63,677 bases of DNA from Gnetum montanum. Lineage: Eukaryota > Streptophyta > Gnetopsida > Gnetales > Gnetaceae. Location: assembly GCA_015680685.1 (NCBI GenBank), contig MNCI01008665.1, positions 380,105 through 443,781 on the forward strand. The letters are read 5' to 3'. Positions 46,890 through 57,718 of this stretch are shown piece by piece. Below the pieces are notes generated by a model, which worked only from the letters and a program-made list of their open reading frames with translations, did not search any database and was not told the DNA's origin. Within the stretch, counting starts at the first letter, position 1, and the number at the start of each line of letters is the position of its first letter. Both the position numbers and the translations under genes were made by a program.

Positions 46890-48784
46890 TACCTCCATGA
46901 TTGAATGAAAACTCATCCTCGAGTGAATAAGAGGAGGAACAAGTTCCTTACAAAATATTGAAAAGGCATGGGATTATTGATTGACATACAAAGTAACTTA
47001 GATGGAATAAAAAAACTCCTAAGTGCCTAAGTGTACAAATTACAATCTTTTACAAAGTTGGGTGTTCATGACAAGAGAAGAGAACACCCAAACAAAATTG
47101 ACATCCAACTCCTCTTGGCAGTTGAAGAGTGAGGGAGAAGATTCAACGATCATAAATAGTCCTCATCACATGGTACTGCTGCATCATCCTTGGTGAAGAT
47201 AGTCCTACTTCCAGTCCATGCTTCTCACTGTAATTACAACAAAATCACATATTAATATGCAATGTGTAACATATAGCTTTGAAGTACCTCATCTCGTTAG
47301 TCGTTACACTTGGCTAGGTTGTGATTGTGATGAATGGATTCAGATAATAGTGTTAGTGAAAAAGTTGATAAATAGGGTAAAATGGATAAGTGGTCCATTA
47401 AATTTGAAAAGTTCAAATGTGAGAAAATGTGAAGAGGGTTTAAGAATTCACAATAGTAACTATAAAATATTTTACAGAAAAACATTTTGAAGATGCACAT
47501 AATTAGATGTCATTGATGAGGTAAACAAAGGGATTTAATTGTAAGAGTGTCTAAGGATAAAGAACTTAACTAACCCAACCAAAAGATATGAAAGTGGGTC
47601 CTTTCTAGAGTAGGCATAGGCATTTTATTGTCCTTTCATAACTTCAAATAAAGGAGTTCATGGGCTTCATGGATAATTAATGGTTATTGAAAGTTAAACA
47701 CGAAAACTCGGAAGAAACTACCTAAGAAGTTTGACACATCAAACTAGGACATCGAACAAGAACATGAAACTAGCAGTGAGGTGAGACATGGAAAGCATAG
47801 GTGGAAGAAAGAGAGAGTGGAATGGAGTTCCTGATTAAGGTCATATGAAGTATCTTGTGAATTTTATGGTTAAATGACTTGATAAGATTCATCCTTAGTC
47901 AGATCAAAACCAACCACGTTCAATGACTCTGCATCATCATTCTAAGACTAGTCCACCCCCCTAAGACATAAGAGTGCTTTAATAGAACAACCATTGTTCC
48001 TTATTAGAGAAGAAAAGAGAAGTAGAAAGTGAGGAAGGGCTTTAGTTAGAGGGGACCTTTAGGCATGGTAACATATCTTTCTAGTCCCATAACTAATTCT
48101 TGTAGCCCATTTATTTTGTCTAAGTGGTGTGCTTTGAATTTCCATCAGTTTTTTTATGAGAACCACACCATGCAAAGACCTATTCAACTTCCCTTTATTG
48201 GTCAACACAGTACGATAAGAAATCCACAAAAACACACATGCACCCAAGCAAGCAGAAAAGCACAAAGGATACCAAATCTCCTTGAAATCACACCCTATTC
48301 AAACCTTTGAATTCTTTCCAAATCTGGAAACTACCAAAGTCACAAATTTGTTATAGTTTTATTAATGAAAAAGGGATTGCACATTTCCAGAACAAGGAAA
48401 ACCATAGAGTTTTATGGATGGGTGGATGTTGCGAACTCACTACCTATTGCATGAAGAAAAATGTCCTAATTATCCGTAACAAAATTCAAAGCTAGAATCT
48501 AGATACCAGTAATCAAATAACTGAATAATACATACCACCATCAAGCAATGAATTACCACTATGCATAGCAATTATCAACAACAAGTTAGAAAAATGCACC
48601 AAAATAAAACAAAATATAAAAGAAAGTGTAAAATATTCAAGAAATAGCAAATGTACTAATGATGGTGTAAAACAAAAATTAGAAAAGATTAATAACATGA
48701 AAACAAGAAGATGTAAAATAAAGAATGTGCAAAACAAAAAGTTGTAAAACAAAAATATGAAAAACTAAGGAGCCACTTATATGG
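46890..48784 (-). other. Element D 3' part: polypurine tract, ORF3 remnant, spacer
   Basis: PPT on the minus strand is ATGGAGGTA (46890-46898). An acceptor-like gtaattacag (about 47230) survives at the position where A, B and C start ORF3, but only a few dozen codons-worth of unrelated sequence follow before the 3' non-coding region. The internal promoter is not visible. The conserved spacer block is at 48083-48147. No gene seen. Confidence 0.6.
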
Positions 48785-50060
48785 TTAGCACAAATGATCA
48801 TCTCCCCCACAACTAAGTTGAAAGAAGGAGATTTGAAATATTGAGCATGGTTGTCCATCTGATGAGGCCTTTGTTGTATTTGTTGGCTTATGCTCATGGA
48901 AGGGTTTGACTTGTTGTATGTTGACCATCCATTTCTTGTCTGGGCTCTTAGGTTTGTAGATCATCATGGCCCCAGAAGGAAAAGCTTCATAAATTATATA
49001 AGGTCCTTCCCACAATGTTTAAAACTTAGTTCATTGAGGTACATGTGTGGGATTCTAGTAGAGAACCTTATCTCCTGGTTGAAATTTTGACTTTTCTGAT
49101 TTTAAGATCATGGTGCTTTTTGTTGAATGTCTTGTGCAACTTGTTAGATGATAAGGCTACCAATCGATTTTTTTCTACCAAGTTGAAATTAATTAATCTT
49201 TATTTTTTTGCTAGACTCAAGTCAAGGTTGAGGTCATAGGTTGTTGAAAGTGTATGGAGCTCAGATTGAATAGGAAGTGTTGGTAATTTTTTGTACACAA
49301 GCTCATAGGGAGAATAGCCTATAGGAAGTTTCCATGTTGAGTGGTAGGCCCAAAGGGAATCGTTGAGTTTCATGCTCCAATATTTCCTATATTTGTTAAC
49401 AATTCTTGTTAGAATCCTTATGATTTCCCTATTAGTAACCTCAGCTTGACCATTGGCTTGGGGGTGGTAGGGTGTTGTGAGTTTATGTTCAACCCCCAGG
49501 TGTTGCATGAACTTCCAAAAAGTAGTGCCTATAAAGTGAGTTTCATTATCAGAAAATAATACATGTGGCATACCAAACCTATTTGCAACATTTTTTTGTA
49601 CAAACTAAGTAGCAGTAGAAAATGTAAAGTTGGTGACAGTTGTTGCTTCTATCCATTTCATATAATAATCAATAGTGACTATGATGTATGACATTCCATT
49701 TGACATGGATGTGATGGAACCCATGAAATTGATTCCCTAGATGTCGAAGGGTTTTAGCGGTTGAATCCATTATTGAGGTCCTTTCATTTGAGTAGTCATT
49801 CTTCCATCTCATTGGCAGCATTCACAAGAGTGGACATATTGATGATCATCCCTAAAGATTGTTAGCTAATAGTACCCTACCATTAGGATTTTAATGGCCA
49901 TGTATCTCCCAGCATAGTGGTTCCCACAAGGACCTTCATGGGTGACTTGGAGAATGCACAGTTGATCAGCATTAGGGACACACCATCAAACTAGACCATC
50001 AACACACACCTTGTAGGGGTGTCCATTGATCTCCATGAAGCTTTTCACTTAATGAAGAAA
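48785..50060 (-). pseudogene. Element D integrase
   Basis: Open frame 49200-49571: PHVLFSDNETHFIGTTF (second catalytic Asp), TPYHPQANGQAEVTNREI (catalytic Glu), SLWAYHSTWKLPIGYSPYEL. The HHCC part (CGNHYAGRY then CECC) lies about 49960-49810. The first core motif reads GINFMG, so its Asp is lost. The C-terminal end (48785-49015) has WEGPYIIYEAFPSGA and stops at GGDDHLC. Stops are common upstream. Confidence 0.75.
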
Positions 50061-50620
50061 TTGTTGTTTCTTTCAATGATCCAACCCTTGTGGCATCTCT
50101 TGGGTGAGAAGATAAATGAGAATGCCATTATACCATTTAGTCTCATTGGACAATTCTTCAATTATAGCCCCAAAAAAGAGGATTTCATTAGGGAATAGAT
50201 CAAATAATGGGATTTCTTCCTCTTTGTTGTCCCATCGCAACCAAGACAAGTAGTCAATGACCACATTCTCAGTTCCCCTTCAATATGCCATCGTAAGATC
50301 AAACTCTTGGAAGATCACTAGCCACTGTATGACACGAGGGCTCACCATTGACTTGTTCATTAGGATGTAGATGTCACTATGGTTTTTGTGCACAAACACT
50401 TTGTATCCAAGCACATAATGCCTGAACTTCTCTAGAGAGAGCACCATTGTCATCAATTATTTTTCTATGGTGGTGTAGTTTATTTGTGCACCCACAATGC
50501 TTTGGCTTATGCAATGGATGCAGTATGGATATTTCTTATTATCCATCTGCATAAGCATAGCTCCCAAGGAATAATTTGATGTATCAGTCATGACATGAAA
50601 TGGTTTGAACTAGTCAAGTT
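50061..50620 (-). pseudogene. Element D RNase H
   Basis: HIMTDTSNYSLGAML (about 50600), ISQSIVGAQINYTTIEK and VHKNHSDIY, with the third Asp changed to Asn. 50073-50264 is open and holds the linker to the integrase. Confidence 0.65.
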
Positions 50621-50649
50621 CTTGTAGAATTAGAGTTTCTACAAGTTTC

Positions 50650-51600
50650 TCCTTTAGTTACTAAAATGATTTTTTACATTCCATGGTATATATAAATGGA
50701 GCATCTTTCTTTTTCATTGGTTTTGCGATCTTAGAGAAATTCTCTATGAATCAGCAATAGTGGCCAGTATGTCCAAGGAATGACTAAACATCTTTGACAA
50801 TTTCTAGTTGGCGAGTTATTCCTTAGATGATCCTTATTTTTTCTAGGTCTACCTCAATTCTTACATGTTATATTTTGTGCCCCAACACGATTCCCTGTTG
50901 GACCATCAAATGACTTTTCTACCAATTGAGCTACAAGTTTGTTNAATTCCCTCTTGGACCATCAAATGACTTTTCTACCAATTGAGCTACAAGTTTGTTT
51001 TAACACATTATTTTAACACTTGCTTGAGTGTAGCTCCATAGGTGGAGAATTCATCCATGAAGACTTCCATATTGCTACTAATATGCTATTGAAAAACATT
51101 AAGGACCAAGTGTTGGAATGTAGCAAGGGCATTGCATAGACCAAAAGGCATATTGCGATATGCAAAAGTCCCCCAGAGACTTGTGAATGTTGTTTTGGCC
51201 TGGTCCTTTGGCATGATCTGGATTTGGTTATAGCCACTATAACCATCTAGAAACCTATATTAGCAATGCTTGTATATTCTATCTAATACCTAATCAATGA
51301 ATGGTAGCAGAAAGTGGTCATTGAATGTTGTCATATTCAGCAATCAAAAATTGATGTAGACCTATCACTTGCTACCTTTCTTGGGCACAATAATGAGTGT
51401 AATAATTCACTTGTTATCTGCAATGAGATAGATAAACTCCACCTTGAGGAGTTGTTCAATTTCCTCCTTGATAATCTACTTAAATTTGGGGTTTAATTAC
51501 CTTTATGGTTGTCTCTTTGGCTTCACGACCAGGTCAATGTAGATGCAATGCTAACATATCCTAGGATCAATTCTTGTGAGTTCTAAATATGACCAAGCAA
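50650..51600 (-). pseudogene. Element D reverse transcriptase
   Basis: Homologous to C RT. The polymerase box reads VFMDEFS (about 51040-51060). The palm region around 51100-51260 (YSGYNQIQI-like) is broken by stops. A single N with a flanking duplicate is at 50944. Confidence 0.65.
50944..50944. other. Assembly join: single N flanked by a direct duplicate
   Basis: About 50 bases (ggaccatcaaatgac... to acaagtttgtt) occur on both sides of the N almost unchanged. Confidence 0.8.
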
Positions 51601-51775
51601 AGGTTATTGACCATTTTTCAACCACATTCAACAACATATTTTTCTACTCTAGAGTAATATTTTCATCGCTTATGATTAGTTTTCGATTCTTCAAAAACAC
51701 ATATTCCATGCTGGCCAGTAGGGTTTTTAGTTCAAGGGGCTCTTACTTGAAATTTTTAGGAATTCCCAACTCTCC

Positions 51776-52500
51776 CTAGTAGGTATCATCATTTGCATCA
51801 TCAAAGGGTTGGTGATGAACTTGCTCTAGTTCATCCATGCCTACAACATATGCACATGTGAGGCTCTTAGGAGGTTCCATGCAAAGTGTGCTACTTTCAG
51901 AATCAGTGGTTAGCCACTGGATACCCTCTTGTTTTGTGGTTGCTACATATAGACATCTTTGAACATTAGCTTTTGGTGCACACTGCTTACATGTCAAGAT
52001 GGATGCTCGTTTCATTGCCTTAAGTTTCTGCACATAATTGCACCCTGTTTTGTTGTACACAATGCATGGAATGCACTTCTTCTTAATCTTTTCGAATGCA
52101 TTTTCTTTGGATATTTCTAGGGAAAGATCTTTGATGTCCATTCTTGCATCAACGGTGCTTAGCCATGCCCTTCCCATGATGATTGGAAAATCCCCTTTGT
52201 AGTTCTCCACCTTGATGACTAGGAAATCAGCAAGATAAGAACACCCATAAACAGTGGTCACAATGCCTTCTACTAGTTCCAATGGAACAGTGATGGACTA
52301 GTTTGTCAATTCTAATTTGATATTGCTCTTCTTGAGAAGAGGTAGGTTCCATGTAGTATATATCTCATGAGAAATTAGGTTGACACTGAAACCTGAGTTG
52401 AGAAGAGTTTTGCATGGTTCATTCCCAATAATCTATAAATAAATAAGAGGACTTCCAAGATTTGCTAACTTCATAGGAAGGTTGCTAGCATAGACCTAAT
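51776..52500 (-). pseudogene. Element D aspartic protease and pre-RT linker
   Basis: The active-site region is decayed (NSGFSVNLIS, about 52400). 51776-52282 is open for 168 codons: VEGIVTTVYGCSYLADFLVI, IIMGRAWLSTVDA, CIPCIVYNKTGCNYVQ, then the linker DELEQVHHQ. Directly comparable with 8768-9480 of family A. Confidence 0.75.
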
Positions 52501-54471
52501 CAGATACAACGTGAGTAAGCATTATAGTATGGATCTTGGGTGATGTTTGGTTTGAAGGGGACTTGAAGAAATTTGATAGAGGAAGGTGAAGAAATAGGGT
52601 TGTCAACCGTAGGTCTAGGCGAGGCTTTGGTAGGATACGAGATCAAAAGAAAGGCCAATTTCTTTGATGACATGTCTGAACCACTTGATTGATGAATTAG
52701 TTGTAGGTTAATTGCCCTGGTAGCATTGTGTTGTTGCAATTAAGCTAGTAGTTCACCCTGCATAGATGGAGTAGGTGGTAGCTATGCGGAGGGTGGAGGA
52801 AGATGTGTAGGACAAGAGGAGGATAAGGGTAAAAGGTGCTATCCCTTATTGCATATGGAGAATGAGTTTGATAATAATCAAAATGGTGGTGGTGAGACTG
52901 GAAAGTAGAGATGTGACTAGAAGAGTCACGTGGAGATAGGGGTTGTTGAATGTAATACCCATATGGATTAGGTTGTCGATAAGGGTGTTGCTGCCTTAGT
53001 GGTGCTAGTGCAAAATTGTAAACGGGCTTCGATCAATCATGATTAGATCAATGGTTATACAATGTGGTGAGTGTTACAATGCTGCCTTAGTGGTGCTAGT
53101 GCATGATTGATCATGATGTTTTAGATCGAAGCCCATTTACAATGTGGTGAAGTTGATCTAGTTGAGAATAACCATGGCCAAGACATATGTGCATTATGGA
53201 ATAGTATCAATCAATGGTTACATCTAAGGATTCATGTGTTCCTTGTTTCTATCCCTAGATCTACCTTCTCAAGTTGGACAATCTAGAGTACATTTGATAT
53301 TTGTCATTGAATAATTCAAGCATTATACTCCATCATCTAATAAATTCTGGTTTTAAGAACTGGTGCTAGTTTTTTTCTTCTTTAATGAGTTCCTTGGAAA
53401 CAACTTAAGTTTTTGCCACTCATTCTCTATATTTCGCAAGGCACATGCATCTTGAAAATCTTGGAGATGGTTTTGTGAATCTGAGTTATATCCCCCTTCA
53501 AACCTAGGGATATTATTCATATCTAACCTCTTGATTTGACTATCCTTTACATGCCTTGTTGGGATTTGTACTACCTCTATGATGTTTAGCATACTTTGGG
53601 TAGCAAGCAAAGGCTCATCAAGGCCATGATTTTAGTGCCAATGATGCCCTCTACTACCCCTTTGTTCATAGCAACAGGCCTCTCTTGAATGCCCATGCCC
53701 CTGATCTTGACTTATCCGATGGTCCCTTAAATCATTTCAGTTCCATCAGTTACCTCCATCATCGTCATGCCCCTTGTGGTTGCAATTAGAGCTAGAAGAA
53801 GATGATGATGATGACGAAGGTGAAGAGGAAGGAGGACTAGCACCATCATGGTGCCTACTACCACCTCTTCAGTGATCGTGACCACAATCACGATCTTGTT
53901 TCTTGTCCGCATCCCTACCCTAACTTACCTATTTGAATCCTTCTTTATCATTGGATCCATTCTTACCAGAACCAAGATTGTGAATTGTGGAGTGCAAGTT
54001 CTAGTTTTGACCTCCTTCCCTAAATTCAAAGAGAAAAATTTCATTGAATGGAAAACCCCTAGAGAAGGGCTCTCCATCATCTTTTTGGTACAGTAAGAAT
54101 GGGGAATCATTAAATCCTTTTTCCTTTATAGATTCATGACGTTGTTATAGTTGGCAATCCTTGAGATGTTGTGCATTAGTGGGATGATAATCTCTAGCAT
54201 CACTATCTTACACCACATACTCAACATGAAGTCCTTGGAGACCCCATCATATAAGCATTTGTTGGGGAATTGCAGGAATGAATTAAGTTGGCAGCAACAC
54301 AATGGTATCCTCCATGTCACACCATCGCAACTATTCATCCTAGTGTAGGATGAAGATGAAATTTGGTAGATACTTATCAAGATCAGCATATACGACTCAG
54401 TATTGTTGAGGCACCGACTGATGTACTCCATCAGACTTGGGTGAAATATCGCTCCTATGAGAAGAAGACAT
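52501..54471 (-). pseudogene. Element D gag, internally deleted
   Basis: ATG at 54471 (MSSSHRSDIS). Serine-rich tract near 53800, NIPRFEGGYNSDSQNHLQDFQDA (53610-53353), then core remnants. After HIVNGLR-like sequence at about 53140 the gag is replaced by a 130-base filler containing inverted repeats, and picks up again in the PYGYYIQQP-like low-complexity tract (about 52980). The zinc-knuckle region is lost. Confidence 0.65.
53014..53146. repeat. Inverted-repeat filler at a gag deletion in element D
   Basis: attgtaaacgggcttcgatc (53014 on) is the inverse of gatcgaagcccatttacaat (ends about 53146). tgctgccttagtggtgctag occurs twice directly (about 52988 and 53079). This looks like templated filler DNA. 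Confidence 0.55.
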
Positions 54472-54613
54472 TTTATGTTAGAAAATAAAAATCACAGTGT
54501 GCTTCTAAGTATTATTGTAGTTATTTTTGAAGTATGATATGACTCTAAGGTTTGTTTCAATTATGTCAAAAATCTTTCACTAGTCCTAGATAGCACATGT
54601 AATAACTAAAAGG

Positions 54614-54630
54614 TCCTCGGCAATGGCATA
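54614..54630 (-). other. Primer-binding site of element D, tRNA-Asp type
   Basis: TATGCCATTGCCGAGGA on the minus strand, a decayed form of the site in A, B and C. Confidence 0.6.
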
Positions 54631-55198
54631 AATGATGAGTGATGAGATACCCCTATGACCAACCATACAAATCACAAGCATTTTTGCATAATCTCATCGA
54701 ACCCTTCAAACCTTAAGTTCTTAAGTACATTGGTTTCAAGGAAGTGAAATCTAATTGGAATGATCGTTGTCTTCTTAGTTCCACTTGTGAGTTACAAGTA
54801 TATGGTTAAGTGCAACTAAGGTATGTGATTTTTATTATTTTATATTTTATAAGTTTAATTACCTATAACCAGAATGAAAGGTAGAGTAATTTAAGATCTA
54901 ATTCATCTACTACCTAGCTAGCCTAACACAAGTACCTATTTCCACTCTCCAGACACATCCTGAATGCATATAGCACTATTGAGTTACCAAACGTTAAGCA
55001 TTTCTGGGTTGCCAAGCACTACACATATGCTCAGAGTCATTGTACTTGTGTTCATTAACAACTAGAAATTAATTGCCTAATTAAAGTGCATTAAAGTAAA
55101 GTGCATAAATATCAAATGTAAGGATGATCAAAAGGGCTCATCTTTATTCCAGTCACATTGTTGTGCTCAGGTACATCAGTGCTTGAATAAAGGTTTGT

Positions 55199-55199
55199 N
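55199..55199. other. Assembly join: single N flanked by a direct duplicate
   Basis: ctcaggtacatcagtgcttg and following bases to aaaggtttgt are repeated on both sides of the N. Confidence 0.8.
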
Positions 55200-55394
55200 C
55201 TGTTGTGCTCAGGTACATCAGTGCTTGAATAAAGGTTTGTACACACTAAAACTCCTACTACGGGCACTCGAAAAATATTCTAACTCTGGAGAAATCAAAC
55301 TGTAAGAGCTTTGCTATGCTATGAAAAAATGACTAAAAACTATCTGTAAATCATGAGCCCAAGCACTATATTTATAGGCTAGCATATACCCTGC

Positions 55395-55395
55395 N
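55395..55395. other. Assembly join: single N flanked by a direct duplicate
   Basis: About 48 bases from taaatcatgagcccaagc to ataccctgc are repeated on both sides of the N. Confidence 0.8.
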
Positions 55396-55524
55396 ATAAA
55401 TCATGAGCCCAAGCACTATATTTATAGGCTAGCATATACCCTGCAATATCGGATATTTGACATCACATCTTAGGCTTCGATATTAGATATCTAATATCGG
55501 AGCCAGTCAAAACATGATTCATCA

Positions 55525-56125
55525 CATACGTTTCCATTCTTAAATAATAGTTCATCCTAAATATGATAGTCCCTCCATTGGTCTATTATATTCATCAACG
55601 ACTCTTTGAGGTTGCTCCAAACCTACTTAAAATCAACATCATGCTCATATAAAGAAGCAAAATCACTCTTACCTTCCACATGAGGTACGCTAAAATTTAC
55701 CACATGCAACTTGGATAATTCATCAGCTACCACATTAGCTTTCCTCCTTTTGTGCTTAACACAAAATTGAACTCTTGTAACTGTGCAACCTACTTCATGT
55801 GCTTTGCACTAAACTTCTTTTTTGAGTTTAGAAATTGAAGTGCTTTGTGGTTTGTCATCAAAGTGAACTCCTTGGGAAACAAGTAATGCCTCCAATGCTT
55901 GATTGCTTGAAGAATAGTGTACAACTCATTTTCATATATGCTGAACTCCTTGGGCAACAAGTAATGCCTCCAATGCTTGATTGCTTGAAGAATAGTGTAC
56001 AACTCATTTTCATATATGCTATATTTTTGCCTTGACTCATTCAAATTTTTAGAAAAGAAAGTAATAAGCATACCTTCTTGTGAAAGTATCCCACCAATGA
56101 GAAGTCCACTTGCATCCACCTCCAC
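55525..56125 (-). pseudogene. Element E RNase H and connection to integrase
   Basis: 55790-56125 is open: EVDASGLLIGGILSQEG (first acidic residue), YENELYTILQAIKHW (glutamate, present twice because of a 78-base tandem duplication), LMTNHKAL (third Asp changed to Asn). The connection domain follows down to the D insertion at 55524. Across the insertion the frame resumes at 23594 in the integrase zinc part. Confidence 0.75.
55868..56023 (-). repeat. 78-bp tandem duplication inside the E RNase H
   Basis: Two adjacent, nearly identical units translate to the same 26 residues (from SIYENELYT to LLPKEF or LFPKEF). No N separates them. Confidence 0.8.
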
Positions 56126-56383
56126 CTAAAAAAGCTTCTAAAAATCTAAAATCGCAAGCACTGGTTCATTGATAATCTTTTCTTTCAACAAGTAAAAGCT
56201 CCCTTGGGTTTCATTATTACATCCTTTATTTTTCTTACACAAAGAAAACATATGCCATAAAATACCACTAAGATATTTTATAAATCATCTATAAAAACCT
56301 ACTAAACCCAGGAATGATCTTACCTCCTCAACATTCTTAGGAGTTGGTCAATCCCTAATAGCCTTCACCTTAGTAGCTCCCAT

Positions 56384-56992
56384 TTAAATTTGAGTTTTAT
56401 AAATCACATTATCCAAATATGTGTTTTCCATTTTAAAGAAATGACTTTTCTTCATGTTGATCACCAACTGTGCCTCCTTTAATTTAAGGCATACCATTCT
56501 CAAGTGATCCAAATACTCTTCCTCATTAGAGCTATACAACAAAATATCATCAAAAAAGATAATACAACACTTAACAATCAAGTTCTTCAATACATCATGC
56601 ATCAACCTCATGGATGTAGCAAGTGCATTCGTGAACCTAAATGGCATCATCAACCACTCAAACAATCCATTTGGTGTTTTGAAAGCTATCTTCCACTCAT
56701 CACTAGGTCTAATTCTGATTTGATGGTAACCACACTTCAAATCAATTTTGCTAAAAAATTTAGCATTGGTAAGGACATCAACGATATCATCCATGCTTGG
56801 AATAGGAAACCTATACCTAATTGTTATCATGTTCACTACCTTGGAATCAATGCACATCCTCCATTCATCACTGTACTTCTTTGGCATAAGCATTGTTGGA
56901 ACTACACATGGTGAAATGGATTCCCTCACAAAGCCATTTCCAAGTAATCCCTCTACTTGCCTTTGTAATTCAACCCTCTGATTTGGTGCCAT
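56384..56992 (-). pseudogene. Element E reverse transcriptase
   Basis: Open for 202 codons. LLGNGFVRESISPC, WRMCIDSKVVNMITIRYRFPIP, AKFFSKIDLKCGYHQIRI (first catalytic Asp), TPNGLFEWLMMPF and the polymerase box IIFFDDILLYS (FFDD in place of YVDD) are all present. It is the least decayed RT of the window. The thumb after MENTYL is lost to stops. The tRNA-Met primer site and integrase type point to a chromovirus-like Ty3/gypsy lineage. Confidence 0.85.
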
Positions 56993-57505
56993 CTAATAAG
57001 CTCTCTCATTTGGAATGGTAGTACTAGGAATGAAGTTAATCTGATGTTGTACATTCCTCATTGATGGTAGTCCATCCAATTCTTCCTTGAACACTTTAGA
57101 AAATTTCTCCTTCAAGCTTAACACACATGTAGGAAGTTCAACCTACACATCATCATGGTTAGTAGGAACTATTGTCATAACAACAAAACCAAAACTAGTT
57201 TCATCATGTTCCTTAATATATTTCATCTCTTCTAAAAGGATTAAGAAAGCATTAAGTGAGCTTTGTTGCCTCACTGGTTTAGCTGTCATAGGAATCAAAT
57301 CATGAATTTCATAAGGTCTAACAACATTCCACATATTTCTTGCTCCATCAAATTGAGCATCATTGTCAAAATTCTAAGGTCTACCAAGAATTACATTAGC
57401 ATAATCTATCAAAAGCACATCACACCTCACAACATCATGAAAACTTCCAATTTTAAATTTCAAAGTACATTGTTCCTTCACCTCTTGGGAAAGATCTTTA
57501 GACAA

Positions 57506-57700
57506 CTAATGCACCTTATATGGTTTAGGATGTGGATTAGTTACCAAACCCAATCTAGCAAATTCCCTAGAAGAAATAACATTTTCTTGGGCTCCCTCAT
57601 CAATCAAAACATGAATCCATTTCCCACTAAACAAACAACTAGCTCCAATCCAAAATAACAATTTCTTATCAAAATGATCTCCTCTATTGAAATTCCCCAT
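57506..57700 (-). pseudogene. Element E aspartic protease
   Basis: VLIDEGAQENVISSREFARLGL resembles the DSGATHNFIS-type retropepsin site of chromoviruses with the Ser changed to Glu. Short open stretch; the remainder runs in 57143-57500 with stops. Confidence 0.65.
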
Positions 57701-57718
57701 GAATGCACAAGAATTTAA

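Larger units (their letters stand above)
23595..55524 (-). mobile_element. Element D, Athila-like Ty3/gypsy, full length, carrying nested C and B
   Basis: The ends are 5' LTR 54633-55524 and 3' LTR 23595-23732 plus 46198-46889. Identical CATAC flanks at 23590-23594 and 55525-55529 are the target duplication. Removing D and one CATAC leaves element E's pol frame continuous. The interior is gag, protease, RT, RNase H and integrase, all decayed. The third ORF is reduced to a scrap. Confidence 0.85.
54633..55524 (-). repeat. Element D 5' LTR
   Basis: TATTTATA at 55419-55426. U3 contains a perfect 22-bp palindrome at 55478-55499 centred on AGATATCT. Two single-N joins with duplicates (55199 and 55395) inflate its length. 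Ends in ATCA before CATAC. Confidence 0.85.

Noticed and set aside
56504-56914. Plus-strand ORF of 136 codons
   Set aside because: Shadow of the element E reverse transcriptase, which has clear catalytic motifs on the minus strand.
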